Shown piece after piece: positions 36,760-44,748 of a DNA stretch of 64,000 nucleotides. The notes below the pieces were generated by a model. It made no database searches, was not told the origin of the DNA, and saw nothing but the letters and a program-made list of their open reading frames with translations. Both the position numbers and the translations under genes were made by a program. Where the stretch lies: positions 124,001 to 188,000 of the forward strand of contig NZ_QLUV01000003.1 of assembly GCF_003286075.1 (NCBI RefSeq), in the 5' to 3' direction. Source of the DNA: Paracoccus endophyticus. GTDB taxonomy: Bacteria > Pseudomonadota > Alphaproteobacteria > Rhodobacterales > Rhodobacteraceae. Numbering within the stretch: the first letter of the stretch is position 1; each line of letters begins with the position of its first letter.

Positions 36760-37509
36760 TCAGGGCAAGGGGTCGGTCGTCTTCGGCTCATAGGGGCACA
36801 GGTCCGCGACCGGACAGATCGTGCAGCGCGGCCGGCGGGCCTGGCAGATGTGACGGCCGTGCAGGATCAGCCAGTGGTGGGCGTTGCCCTGGAACTCGGC
36901 GGGGACGTTGTCCTCGATGGCGCGCTCGACCTCGGATTCGTCCCGGCCGGGTGCAATCCGGGTGCGGTTGCCGACCCGGAAGATGTGCGTGTCCACCGCC
37001 TGGGCAGGCAGGCCCCAGATGCAGTTCAGCACCACGTTCGCGGTCTTGCGCCCCACGCCCGGCAGCGTCATCAGCGCCGCGCGCGAGGATGGCACCTGCC
37101 CGCCATAGTCGTCGATCAGGCGCTGCGACAGCGCGACGGCGTTGCGCGCCTTCTGGCGGAACAGGCCGATGGTGCGGATATGGTCGGTCACGCCCTCGAC
37201 CCCCAGCGCCACCATGGCCTGCGGCGTGGGCGCGGCGGCAAACAGGCCGCGCGTGGCCTTGTTCACCCCGGCGTCTGTCGCCTGCGCCGACAGCGCGACC
37301 GCCACCAGCAGGGTGAAGGCGTCGCAATAGTCCAGTTCCGTGACCGGCTGCGGGTTGGCGTCGCGCAGGCGGGCAAAGATCGCATGCTGCACGCCATAGG
37401 CCAGCGGTGCAGGCACGCGCGCCCGTCGGCCCCCTGCCGGGGTGCGGCGCGGACGGGGGACAGAGGGGACATCCGCGGCAGGGCCAGCGGAATCGGCGGG
37501 ATGGGTCAT
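36760..37509 (-). CDS. nth: Endonuclease III (DNA glycosylase/AP lyase)
   Basis: Removes oxidised pyrimidines and nicks the abasic site. 249 aa. Helix-hairpin-helix LPGVGRKTANVVLN with catalytic Lys155, and Asp173 in AVDTHIFRVGNR. The 4Fe-4S cluster ligands are C222-x6-C229-x2-C232-x5-C238 near the C-terminus. About 30 extra N-terminal residues rich in Pro/Arg/Ala precede the conserved core, so the start could be further in. Divergent from the lipoprotein gene at 37769. Confidence 0.95.
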   Translation of the reverse strand: MTHPADSAGPAADVPSVPRPRRTPAGGRRARVPAPLAYGVQHAIFARLRDANPQPVTELDYCDAFTLLVAVALSAQATDAGVNKATRGLFAAAPTPQAMVALGVEGVTDHIRTIGLFRQKARNAVALSQRLIDDYGGQVPSSRAALMTLPGVGRKTANVVLNCIWGLPAQAVDTHIFRVGNRTRIAPGRDESEVERAIEDNVPAEFQGNAHHWLILHGRHICQARRPRCTICPVADLCPYEPKTTDPLP

Positions 37510-37768
37510 GGGCCGGTGATGCCAATCCGGGCGCGCGCCCGCAAGGCATCACGCCGCCATTCCGGTTTCGCCCCGATCAACACCGGGCGGGGCAGCGTCC
37601 TGACTGTGACGCACCGCGACCCGTCTGCAGGGGGAAACGCTGGCGCCGGGTGCCCGCGCATGGCAGTCTGCACCCGGTCTGGCCCGGCCGCGCCCCCCCC
37701 AGGGGACGGCCGGGCCCCGGTTTCTCACGCACGCCCGCGCGACGGGCCACATTGAAAGGATGTCACCC

Positions 37769-38428
37769 ATGTCCACCCGCATCACCCTTCTTCTTGCGAC
37801 CGCCGCGCTGACGGCGCTGGGCGCCTGCACGGACCAGTATGGCCAGCCCACGCAGATGTCGCGCGCCCAGCAGGGGGTGATTGCCGGCGCCACGGTCGGG
37901 GCGATTGCTGGCGGCACCCGCGACAGCGACAGCCGGGGGCGCGGCCGCGACGCCATCAAGGGCGCCATCGTCGGGGGCGCTGCGGGCGGCCTGGTCGGAT
38001 CGGTGCTGGATGCCCAGGCCCGCGCCCTGCAGCAGCAGATGACCACGCCGGGCGTAAGCGTTATCAACACGGGACAGACGCTGAACGTGAACCTGCCCGA
38101 GGGCGTGCTGTTCGCCGTCGGCAGCGCCGCGGTGTCCGGCCCGGCGCAGAACGACCTCTATGCGCTGGCCCGCAACCTGCAGCAGTATCCGAACTCGACC
38201 GTGCAGGTGGTCGGCCACACCGACAGCACCGGCACGGCCGCCTACAACATGGACCTGTCGCAGCGCCGGGCCCGCTCGGTCGCCGGCATCCTGACCGCGG
38301 GCGGGGTCGCCTCGAACCGGATCGCGACGCTGGGCGTGGGGATGAACCAGCCGGTCGCCTCGAACGACACGGCAGCAGGCCGGGCGCAGAACCGCCGGGT
38401 CGAGATCGTGATCCGCCCCACGCGCTGA
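37769..38428 (+). CDS. OmpA-family lipoprotein with glycine-zipper segment
   Basis: 219 aa from ATG 37769, chosen because AAAGGA lies 8 nt upstream; the ATG at 37760 overlaps that site. Signal peptide with lipobox LGAC, then a glycine zipper (GVIAGATVGAIAGG and GAIVGGAAGGLVGS at about residues 37-80), then an OmpA C-terminal peptidoglycan-binding domain with VQVVGHTDSTGTAAYNMDLS and QNRRVEIVIRP. Predicted outer-membrane lipoprotein tethered to peptidoglycan, like YiaD/Pal-type proteins. Ends before a bidirectional terminator shared with the F0 operon. Confidence 0.9.
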   Translation: MSTRITLLLATAALTALGACTDQYGQPTQMSRAQQGVIAGATVGAIAGGTRDSDSRGRGRDAIKGAIVGGAAGGLVGSVLDAQARALQQQMTTPGVSVINTGQTLNVNLPEGVLFAVGSAAVSGPAQNDLYALARNLQQYPNSTVQVVGHTDSTGTAAYNMDLSQRRARSVAGILTAGGVASNRIATLGVGMNQPVASNDTAAGRAQNRRVEIVIRPTR

Positions 38429-38519
38429 TGCACCGAGCTGCGCGGCCCCAGCCGCCGCGCAGCCTGCCGGGGCAAGTCCTGCCCCGGCCGTCCCTGCCGG
38501 GACACGCAGGGATCAAAGG

Positions 38520-38550
38520 AAAACCCCCGACCTCGCGGCCGGGGGTTTTG
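38520..38550. terminator. Bidirectional terminator between the OmpA-like gene and atpF
   Basis: AAAACCCCCG (38520-38529) pairs perfectly with CGGGGGTTTT (38540-38549). The A and T runs at each end give a U tract in both directions, suited to the two convergent transcripts. Confidence 0.85.
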
Positions 38551-38575
38551 TCACTGTCCGTCGTTCTTGTTGGTG

Positions 38576-39151
38576 TCAGTTCAGGTGGCGCGCGACGTCG
38601 TCGATGGCGCGGTCGATGCCGGCCGCGCGGTCGGCGCTGCCCATCTGGTGGCCCAGCAGATCGGACGCCGCAGCGACGGCCACCTGCACGGCACGGTCGC
38701 GAACCGCGCGAATGGCATCGCTTTCGGCCGAGGCGATCTGGTCCTGCGCGGCGTGCAGGCGACGCTCGATCGACCTTTGCAGGTCCAGCTTGGCCTTGTT
38801 GGCCTGTGCCACCGCCTCGCGGCGGGCGTTCGCGACGATCTCGTCGGCCTGCCCGGCCACGTCGCGCTGGCGACGCTCATAGCTTGCATAGATCTCCTGC
38901 GCCTCGTCGCGCAGGCGGCGGGCCTCGGCCAGGTCGGCCTTGATCCCGTCCGCGCGCTTGTCCAGCATCTTGCCGATCGCCGCCGGCAGGCGGAAATACA
39001 GAAGGATGCCGACAAACAGCAGGAACGCCAGCAGGACGATGAAGTCCGTGTTGCGCAGCGAAAAGAACGGACCCGTCGCCGCAAGCGCAGGGGTCGCCCC
39101 CAGCGCCAGCGCGGCGCAGGCCGCCGCACGCGTGGTCAGCAGGCGGATCAT
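38576..39151 (-). CDS. atpF: ATP synthase F0 subunit b
   Basis: 191 aa. A first hydrophobic segment ending ATPALA looks like a signal peptide; the membrane anchor is NTDFIVLLAFLLFVGILLYF (about residues 34-53), followed by a long charged helix (coiled coil) forming the peripheral stalk. One b and one b-prime replace the b homodimer of E. coli. Last gene of atpI-B-E-F'-F; its ATG overlaps the b-prime stop by 4 nt. Confidence 0.93.
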   Translation of the reverse strand: MIRLLTTRAAACAALALGATPALAATGPFFSLRNTDFIVLLAFLLFVGILLYFRLPAAIGKMLDKRADGIKADLAEARRLRDEAQEIYASYERRQRDVAGQADEIVANARREAVAQANKAKLDLQRSIERRLHAAQDQIASAESDAIRAVRDRAVQVAVAAASDLLGHQMGSADRAAGIDRAIDDVARHLN

Positions 39152-40062
39152 TGCACGGCTCCCTTCATGCGGGCGTCGACCGAGGTGTCCAGCGCGCCCG
39201 GATCGGGGTTGCCACCAAAGGCGCGCACCAGTTCCGCGGCGACATCGCGCGCCACCGTCCGCACGTCCTGCGCGGCCGAGGCGCGGATCTCGCCGATGCG
39301 GCGCTCGGACTCGACCGCACGGGCCGAGATCTCGGCATCCGCACGCGCGATGGCCGCCTTCAGCTCGGCGTCGATCTCGGCCTTGTTGGCCGCGACGATC
39401 TTGCCGGCCTCGACGCGGGCATTCGCCAGGGCCTTGTCATAGGCGGCCTCGGCGTCGCGCGCCTTGCGCTTGAAATCCTCGGCCGTCGCCAGGTCCGAGG
39501 TCATCAGCCCTTGCCGGTCGGCCAGGATGCGACCGATCCGGGGCAGCGCGACGCGCGACAGGATCAGGTAGATGACCGCAAGCGTGATCAGCAGCCAGAA
39601 GATCTGGTTGCCGAAGGACGAGAAATCCAGCTGCGGCATACCGGCCGAGGCAGCCGCCTCATGTCCGCCCGCGCCAACCGCGTGGGCGGCGTCGGTTCCG
39701 GGAACGGCGTGGGTGACCACGGCGTGGGTGCCATCGGCCGCAACGACGGCGTGGCCGGCATCGGCGGCAGCCGGCGCGTGGCCCAGCCCCGTTTCGGCGA
39801 CCGGCGGGGCGGTGTCGGCCCCGGTGGCCCCCGGAACCTGGATGGCGTCGGTGGCGTGGGTCTGCGCGTCAGCGGCCGGTGCGACGGCCACGGGCGCGCT
39901 TGGCGCCGGCGTGACCACCACGGCCGGGGCCGTGACGGCGGGTGTGGTTGACGTGGCGTCCGCGATTGGGACGGTCACGGTCGTGGTGCTGGCCCCGGCC
40001 TGCGGGGTCGCGGGGATCGTCTGGACCGCGGTTGGGGCGGTCTGCTGCAAAAGGCTGAACAT
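39148..40062 (-). CDS. atpG: ATP synthase F0 subunit b-prime with a long low-complexity N-terminal extension
   Basis: 304 aa, far longer than the usual 160-190 for b-prime. The core begins near residue 142 (MPQLDFSSFGNQIFWLL), with the membrane helix at about 152-170 and then the charged stalk helix. Residues 1-140 are Ala/Pro/Thr/Val/His-rich with loose repeats (for example GHAVVAADGTHAVVTHAV), with no other predicted fold. The frame is intact and the start ATG 40062 is 75 nt after atpE; an internal start near the core has no obvious Shine-Dalgarno that I can pick out. The gene is often called atpF' or atpG. Subunit identity is sure; the role of the extension is unknown. Confidence 0.9.
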   Translation of the reverse strand: MFSLLQQTAPTAVQTIPATPQAGASTTTVTVPIADATSTTPAVTAPAVVVTPAPSAPVAVAPAADAQTHATDAIQVPGATGADTAPPVAETGLGHAPAAADAGHAVVAADGTHAVVTHAVPGTDAAHAVGAGGHEAAASAGMPQLDFSSFGNQIFWLLITLAVIYLILSRVALPRIGRILADRQGLMTSDLATAEDFKRKARDAEAAYDKALANARVEAGKIVAANKAEIDAELKAAIARADAEISARAVESERRIGEIRASAAQDVRTVARDVAAELVRAFGGNPDPGALDTSVDARMKGAVQ

Positions 40063-40091
40063 GTCCTATCCCTGGCCTGCGGTTGGCAATC

Positions 40092-40114
40092 GGGTGAGGC
40101 GGGTCGCCTCACCC
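40092..40114 (-). other. Intercistronic hairpin between atpE and the b-prime gene
   Basis: GGGTGAGGCG (40092-40101) pairs perfectly with CGCCTCACCC (40105-40114) around a 3-nt loop. No T run follows in the direction of transcription. A stem here could protect or partly end the atpE transcript, favouring the high copy number of subunit c. Confidence 0.6.
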
Positions 40115-40137
40115 AAAAGCAAGGAACGGCGTCGGGA

Positions 40138-40380
40138 TCAGGCTGCGAACAGCAGCAGCAGGGCGACCAGGAACGAGAAGATGCCCAGGGCTTCGGCGAA
40201 AGCCATGCCGATGAACAGCGTGGCGGTCTGCGAGGCAGCGGCCGAGGGGTTGCGCAGCGCGCCCGACAGATAGTTGCCGGCGACGTTGCCCACGCCCATG
40301 GCGGCACCCGCCATGCCGATGCAGGCCAGGCCCGCACCCAGGTATTTGCCCAGTTCGGCATAGGTCGCGACGTTTTCCAT
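40138..40380 (-). CDS. atpE: ATP synthase F0 subunit c
   Basis: 80 aa forming two membrane helices. The first holds the glycine-rich [23 protein letters not shown] packing motif; the polar loop is ALRNPS; the second helix has the proton-carrying carboxylate Glu63 in [21 protein letters not shown]. Forms the rotor ring. The atp spacing on both sides is ordinary and a hairpin follows the gene. Confidence 0.97.
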   Translation of the reverse strand: MENVATYAELGKYLGAGLACIGMAGAAMGVGNVAGNYLSGALRNPSAAASQTATLFIGMAFAEALGIFSFLVALLLLFAA

Positions 40381-40434
40381 GGTATGCTCCTTGAGGCTTT
40401 GGAAACGGTTGGAAATCAGGTCCTACGAAGGCCG

Positions 40435-41232
40435 TCAGTGGCCCGGATGCAGCGCATCCTTGAGATAGACGCAGGTCAGGATGGTGAAGACATAGGCCTG
40501 GATCACGGCCACCAGCACCTCAAGCCCGTACATGCCCACGATGGCCAGGATCGAGATAGGCGCGATGGCGAGGATCGCGGCAAAGGCGGCAAAGACCTTG
40601 ATGACGGCGTGGCCTGCCATGATGTTGCCGGCCAGTCGGATGGAATGGCTGACGGGGCGCACGAAGTACGAGATCAGCTCGATGATCGCCAGCACCGGGC
40701 GCAGCGCCAGCGGCGCCGACTTGACCCAGAACAGGTTCAGGAAATGCGTGCCGTTCAGCACGAAGCCCAGGATCGTCACGCCAAGGAACACGAACAGCGC
40801 CAGAACCGCCGTGACCGCGATATGCGAGGTGGTGGAAAATGACTTGGGGATCAGCCCCAGCAGGTTGGCGAACAGGATGAAGCAGAACAGCGTGAAGACA
40901 TAGGGAAAATACCTCAGCCCGTCCTTGCCGCTGACATCCTCGACCATCTTGTGGACCATGCCGTAGGTCAGTTCCGCGACCGACTGGACGCGCGAGGGGA
41001 TCAGCGCCCGCCCGCGCGTGCCCAGCACAAACAGTGCGAACACCACCAGCGCGGACAAGGCCAGCCACAGCGTGACGTTGGTGGGCTCATACCAGCGAAC
41101 GCAGCCGTCGGTCAGGCCGGCGGCGGCATCGCAGCTTCCGGGCGCGATGTCCCGGAACAGCGGCTTCACGATGAACTGATCCATCGGGTGAAAGACCAGA
41201 CCCGAACCCTCGCCCTGCGCTTCAGTCGCCAC
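40435..41232 (-). CDS. atpB: ATP synthase F0 subunit a
   Basis: 265 aa from GTG 41232, which lies inside the end of atpI (11-nt overlap). [10 protein letters not shown] at residue 17 is an alternative ATG start. Typical a-subunit pattern: five to six membrane helices, the essential Arg in [14 protein letters not shown], and a C-terminal helix with [22 protein letters not shown]. Carries protons to and from the c ring. Conserved operon order I-B-E-b-prime-b. Confidence 0.96.
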   Translation of the reverse strand: MATEAQGEGSGLVFHPMDQFIVKPLFRDIAPGSCDAAAGLTDGCVRWYEPTNVTLWLALSALVVFALFVLGTRGRALIPSRVQSVAELTYGMVHKMVEDVSGKDGLRYFPYVFTLFCFILFANLLGLIPKSFSTTSHIAVTAVLALFVFLGVTILGFVLNGTHFLNLFWVKSAPLALRPVLAIIELISYFVRPVSHSIRLAGNIMAGHAVIKVFAAFAAILAIAPISILAIVGMYGLEVLVAVIQAYVFTILTCVYLKDALHPGH

Positions 41233-41713
41233 GCTCTGTCCCCTTCGTGCCCGCCGGCCCTGCCGGCATCCTGTCGGTCGCCGGCGGTGCCGGCGTCTGT
41301 CCACCTGCCGGCGGTGCCGGCGCCTGTTCGTCCGCCGGTCTGGCCGACGATGTGTCCATCACGGTGCCGCCCATTTCGGCGGCGGTCCGCAGCATCGTCT
41401 TGACCCCGGCCGCAAAGCCCAGAAAGACGAAGATCACCAGCATCAGGGGCGCGGTGCCCAGCAGCCAGTCCAGTCCAAGGCCGAAGCCGAAGCCGATCGC
41501 CAGACCGGCCACCAGCTCGACCACCATCCGCCACGCCTGGTTGGCGTGCTGGAACTTGTCCATCCCCGGCGTCGAGGGCCGGTTGTCGCCTCGCAGCTGC
41601 GCCAGCTTCGCTTCCAGCGCCGCCAGCCGGGCCGCGTCGCGTGCCGCACGCTGGCGGTCATCGCCGTCGTCCGCCGCCCCAGACCCGCCATCGCCCGTGT
41701 CGTCGTCGGCCAC
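41222..41713 (-). CDS. atpI: ATP synthase protein I (AtpI)
   Basis: 163 aa from GTG 41713, with GGGGGG 5 nt upstream and a promoter about 25 nt further up. Residues ~20-45 form a short coiled coil ([15 protein letters not shown]), then two membrane helices ([26 protein letters not shown] and [14 protein letters not shown]) of the AtpI/AtpZ family, thought to help assemble the c ring and import ions. The last ~40 residues are Pro/Ala-rich and come from a 27-bp tandem repeat, so the tail is recent and variable. Confidence 0.88.
   Translation of the reverse strand: MADDDTGDGGSGAADDGDDRQRAARDAARLAALEAKLAQLRGDNRPSTPGMDKFQHANQAWRMVVELVAGLAIGFGFGLGLDWLLGTAPLMLVIFVFLGFAAGVKTMLRTAAEMGGTVMDTSSARPADEQAPAPPAGGQTPAPPATDRMPAGPAGTKGTERGD
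41280..41333. repeat. Two-copy 27-bp tandem repeat in the 3' end of atpI
   Basis: Units at 41280-41306 and 41307-41333 share GCCGGCGGTGCCGGCG and most of the rest. They encode the repeated Pro/Ala-rich tail ([11 protein letters not shown] type) of AtpI. The length, a multiple of three, keeps the frame. Confidence 0.75.
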
Positions 41714-41737
41714 GGCACCCCCCGTTCGGTTGCGGTG

Positions 41738-41766
41738 CTGATAGGCAAGCCCCGGCCCCGAGTCAA
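41738..41766 (-). promoter_or_regulatory. Promoter of the F0 operon
   Basis: On the minus strand TTGACT (41766-41761) and TATCAG (41743-41738) are 17 bp apart, ending about 25 bp upstream of the atpI start. Spacing and match are good for a housekeeping promoter. Confidence 0.6.
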
Positions 41767-41793
41767 CCATCACCGGCCTGTCAACAAGTCCTT

Positions 41794-41809
41794 GAAGTGC
41801 CTGCACTTC
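41794..41809. promoter_or_regulatory. Perfect palindrome between atpI and the ArsR gene
   Basis: GAAGTGC (41794-41800), CT, GCACTTC (41803-41809). It sits in the shared 178-bp upstream region, about 80 bp before the ArsR start codon and just upstream of the F0 promoter. Binder unknown; the ArsR-family protein is one candidate. Confidence 0.45.
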
Positions 41810-41891
41810 CAGATTTCACCACGCCGGCGAACGGCCTTGCCCCTTTGGCGCGGGCGGTCCATCATTCAACCCCAACGTTGAACATGGCCGC

Positions 41892-42263
41892 ATGACAGCC
41901 CCCGACGCCTCTGCCCGACTGGACGCCATCTTCGCCGCCCTGTCCGATCCGACACGGCGCGCGATCCTGTCCATGCTGCTTGAGGATGACATGGCGGTGA
42001 CGGATGTCGCGGCCCCCTTCGGCATCAGCCTGGCCGCCATCTCGCGCCATCTGGCGACGCTGGCCGCGGCCGGGCTGATCGTGCAGGACCGCCGCGGCCG
42101 CATCACCTGGTGCAAGCTGGACCCGGACGGGATGCGGGACGCCAGCGTCTGGATGCGCGGCTTCGGCCAGTTCGACCCGCTGGACCTCGACGACTTCGAG
42201 CGGTTCCTGGCGGCGGAACTGGCCGGGGACGCTCAGCCGGGCGAGACGGACGGCCAGCGATAG
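41892..42263 (+). CDS. ArsR-family winged-helix regulator
   Basis: 123 aa. RLDAIFAALSDPTRRAILSMLL is the typical N-terminal helix and VTDVAAPFGISLAAISRHLATLAAAGLIV the recognition helix-turn-helix, followed by the beta wing (DRRGRITWCKLD). There is no CVC metal-binding pair, so it is likely a metal-independent member. The C-terminal part ends in a Asp/Glu-rich tail. Its last 31 bp overlap the 3' end of the convergent DUF1989 gene. Confidence 0.87.
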   Translation: MTAPDASARLDAIFAALSDPTRRAILSMLLEDDMAVTDVAAPFGISLAAISRHLATLAAAGLIVQDRRGRITWCKLDPDGMRDASVWMRGFGQFDPLDLDDFERFLAAELAGDAQPGETDGQR

Positions 42264-43090
42264 GGGCTTGGCTGGGGCTGTGGCCGGGCCACGCGGCCCG
42301 CGTCGAACACCTCGACCAGCAGCGGATGGCAGGCGGCCGTGTCCGACGAATGCTCTGCCCCGCAGTCCCCGCCCGGGCAGGCCGACAGACCGCCGATCAG
42401 GTCGATCTCGGCGTAGAACTCGATGTAGTCGCCGGGCCGCACGGGGCTGGCCTTCATGAAATACTGGCCGCTGTCGCGGGTGAAGCCCGTGCACATGAAG
42501 ACATTGAGCACGTCGTGGACCAGCGGCTCGACCTCGCGGGGGTCGCGTCCCAGATGGGCGGCCAACGCGCGGGTCAGGTTGGAATGGCAGCAGTGGTGAT
42601 AGTCGTCGCCCGCCAGCAGGCGGTGCGTGTAGGGATCGCACCGCGTGCCGATCACGTCATGGACCGAGCCGCCGTCGCCGTCGAACCCGTACCAGCCCAG
42701 CGTGTCGGCCACGATCGTCGCCATCGGGCGCAGCTGGGGAAAGCCGGACCACATCCGGTCGCCGGTCGTCAGATGGGTGCCGTGCAGCGCGCGGGTCTTG
42801 CCGGAATAGAACCGCTCGGACGGATCGGCCGCCGACCACAGGTTCAGGTCGCCGACCTGCGCCCCGCCGACGCAGGTGATGCGGAAGAACTGCCCCGCGC
42901 GCACGTCCCAGCATCGGCCCTGCCGCGGGGGAACCAGCGTCTCGGCCACCTTGACCGCGTCCTGTCGCGCGGCCGTCAGCGCGGCCAGGTCGGGGTCGGG
43001 CAGCGTGTCGTCGGGATAGCAGATGACGGGCCGCACGGCGCGGCGGACGTCGGCGTCGGGCGGGGCGGGACAGTCGGGGCGATCCATCAT
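42233..43090 (-). CDS. DUF1989 / urea-carboxylase-associated family protein
   Basis: 285 aa. GQFFRITCVGGAQVGDLNLWSAAD, SGKTRALHGTHLTTGDRMWS, and a central CDPYTHRLL and HHCCHSNL with an FMCTGF segment match the DUF1989 fold. Members linked to urea carboxylase act as carboxyguanidine deiminase subunits, but this copy has no urea carboxylase gene nearby, and its role here is unknown. Many Cys/His residues suggest a metal site. An ATG one codon in (43087) is equally possible. It overlaps the ArsR gene at its 3' end. Confidence 0.82.
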   Translation of the reverse strand: MMDRPDCPAPPDADVRRAVRPVICYPDDTLPDPDLAALTAARQDAVKVAETLVPPRQGRCWDVRAGQFFRITCVGGAQVGDLNLWSAADPSERFYSGKTRALHGTHLTTGDRMWSGFPQLRPMATIVADTLGWYGFDGDGGSVHDVIGTRCDPYTHRLLAGDDYHHCCHSNLTRALAAHLGRDPREVEPLVHDVLNVFMCTGFTRDSGQYFMKASPVRPGDYIEFYAEIDLIGGLSACPGGDCGAEHSSDTAACHPLLVEVFDAGRVARPQPQPSPYRWPSVSPG

Positions 43091-43135
43091 GCGCGAAGGC
43101 TAGCGCAGGGATCGCAGCTGTCAAACCGCCGACAG

Positions 43136-43164
43136 AAAAACGGGGACCGCGCAGCGATCCCCGT
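43136..43164 (-). terminator. Rho-independent terminator after the small gene at 43190-43390
   Basis: ACGGGGA (43140-43146) pairs with TCCCCGT (43158-43164); on the minus strand TTTTT follows (43140-43136). It sits between the small gene and the DUF1989 start. Confidence 0.75.
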
Positions 43165-43189
43165 GGCAGATGCGGCGCCCGGGCGCCTG

Positions 43190-43390
43190 TCAGGCGGCGG
43201 CGGCGTAGCTGTCGTCGATGACGACGTGACGGGTCGACTGGATGTCGTAATACCCGTACATCTGGGCCAGCACCTCCAGCGCGCGGCGGTTGGGCAGATG
43301 GCGGACGGGCGCACGGCGGCGGCTCTCCATCGGCTCCAGCAGGCTTTCGGGACGGTCTTCGGTCAGATCACGGAACATCGGCGGCACCAT
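43190..43390 (-). CDS. Small hypothetical protein (66 aa)
   Basis: Starts at ATG 43390 (or ATG 43378, MFRDLTEDRPESLLEPMESR). Residues RRALEVLAQMYGYYDIQ and RHVVIDDSYAAAA give a normal amino acid mix for a cytosolic protein. Its own terminator directly downstream supports expression. I do not recognise the family; it may be a Rhodobacterales-specific small protein. No Shine-Dalgarno is evident before either ATG. Confidence 0.65.
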   Translation of the reverse strand: MVPPMFRDLTEDRPESLLEPMESRRRAPVRHLPNRRALEVLAQMYGYYDIQSTRHVVIDDSYAAAA

Positions 43391-43488
43391 TCGTGCAAGA
43401 TTGTCTGTTCCCCCCGGTGGACGATATAGTCGCCTTGCGCGGGTGCGTCCATCCCCCGGGACGCAGCGTCATTGCAAGGCACCCATGC

Positions 43489-43514
43489 AAAAGGGCCGCC
43501 CTTGCGGACGGCCC
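43489..43514 (-). terminator. Terminator after sdhB
   Basis: Minus-strand stem GGGCCG (43514-43509) with CGGCCC (43498-43493), extended by CGC/GCG pairing inside, followed by TTTT (43492-43489). Located 25 bp after the sdhB stop, closing the sdh operon. Confidence 0.75.
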
Positions 43515-43538
43515 CCGTGTCGCCGCGCTTCACGCGGA

Positions 43539-44318
43539 TCAGACCAGCCGGTCCACCATCAGGTGCTTGATCTCGGCGATGGCCTTGGCCGGGTTCAGCC
43601 CCTTGGGACAGGTGTTGGTGCAGTTCATGATCGTGTGGCAGCGATACAGCTTGAACGGGTCTTCCAGCTCGTCCAGCCGCTCGCCGGTGGTCTCATCGCG
43701 CGAATCGACGATCCAGCGATAGGCGGTCAGCAGCGCCGCCGGACCCATGAACTTGTCGCCGTTCCACCAATAGGACGGGCAGGCCGTCGAGCAGGACGCG
43801 CACAGGATGCATTCGTACAGCCCGTCCAGCTTCTTGCGGTCCTCGATCGACTGGCGCCATTCCTTGCCGGGGGCGGGCGTCTCGGTCCGCAGATAGGGAT
43901 GGACGGCCGCGTGCTGGGCGAAGAAATGCGTCAGGTCGGGGATCAGGTCCTTGACCACCGGCATGTGCGGCAGCGGATAGATGTTCACGTCGCCCGCAAC
44001 CTCGTCCATGCCGTAGATGCAGGCCAGGTGGTTGCCGCCGTCGATGTTCATCGCGCAGGACCCGCAGATCCCCTCGCGGCAGGACCGGCGGAAGGTCAGC
44101 GTGGGGTCGATCTCGTTCTTGATCTTGATCAGCGCGTCCAGGATCATCGGCCCGCAATCGTCCAGGTCGATCCAGTAGCTGTCCAGCCGCGGGTTCTCGC
44201 CTGTCTCGGGGTCCCAGCGATAGATGTTGAACCGGCGCAGACGCGTCGCGCCGGCGGGCTTGGGCCAGGTCTTGCCGACCTTGATGCGGCTGTTCTTGGG
44301 AAGGTTAAGCTGGACCAC
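43539..44318 (-). CDS. sdhB: Succinate dehydrogenase iron-sulfur subunit
   Basis: 259 aa from GTG 44318. Carries electrons from FAD to quinone. [2Fe-2S] ligands in [13 protein letters not shown] and later HLACIY; 4Fe-4S in [18 protein letters not shown] and 3Fe-4S/4Fe-4S cysteines in [17 protein letters not shown]. Length normal. It is separated from sdhA by two small lipoprotein genes on the same strand, an unusual arrangement, with a 109-nt gap before its start. A terminator follows. Confidence 0.97.
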   Translation of the reverse strand: MVQLNLPKNSRIKVGKTWPKPAGATRLRRFNIYRWDPETGENPRLDSYWIDLDDCGPMILDALIKIKNEIDPTLTFRRSCREGICGSCAMNIDGGNHLACIYGMDEVAGDVNIYPLPHMPVVKDLIPDLTHFFAQHAAVHPYLRTETPAPGKEWRQSIEDRKKLDGLYECILCASCSTACPSYWWNGDKFMGPAALLTAYRWIVDSRDETTGERLDELEDPFKLYRCHTIMNCTNTCPKGLNPAKAIAEIKHLMVDRLV

Positions 44319-44427
44319 GGGTCACGCTCCTCTGGCTGCGGCGCCCGGGGTGGCGCCGGCTTGATCGAATGATGGGCCGGACCGCACAGGAAAGGCCGTC
44401 CCGGCGGGGATGTGTCCGGGCACCGCC

Positions 44428-44748
44428 CTATCCCCGCCAGCCGGGCTGGTCGGTCAGCGGACGGGTCGGAAGCTGCCCCGAGCGACGCATGACGCAGCGG
44501 TTGAACACGTCGGTCGGGTCTCGTCCCATGACATAGTCAGACGAGAGCGAAACTTCAAAGCCCGCGCCCGTCCACACGCGGTCGCCGTCGGTCGCGACGC
44601 CCACGCCGACCTTGCTGCGCGGGCCGGTGGCGGCGCGCGCGTCGTCCAGGCAGATGCGCTCGGCCTGCGCCACCGGGACCGGCCCGCAGGCCGCCAGCAC
44701 GCCCAGCAGCAACAGCGCCGCCACCGACAGGGGCGGGCGCCGGGCCAT
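44428..44748 (-). CDS. Predicted lipoprotein in the sdh operon (second)
   Basis: 106 aa from ATG 44748, which shares a base with the upstream gene's stop (TGATG). Signal peptide MARRPPLSVAALLLLGVLAAC with lipobox LAAC. The mature part has two further cysteines (ICLDDA and FNRCVMRR) and the block FEVSLSSDYVMGRDPTDVF. I do not recognise a family with a known role. Location between sdhA and sdhB suggests cotranscription with succinate dehydrogenase; whether it works with it is unknown. Confidence 0.75.
   Translation of the reverse strand: MARRPPLSVAALLLLGVLAACGPVPVAQAERICLDDARAATGPRSKVGVGVATDGDRVWTGAGFEVSLSSDYVMGRDPTDVFNRCVMRRSGQLPTRPLTDQPGWRG

Noticed and set aside
43391..43440. Plus-strand promoter for a gene after 43440
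   Set aside because: A GATATAGT is seen but no plus-strand gene follows; sdhB is on the other strand.
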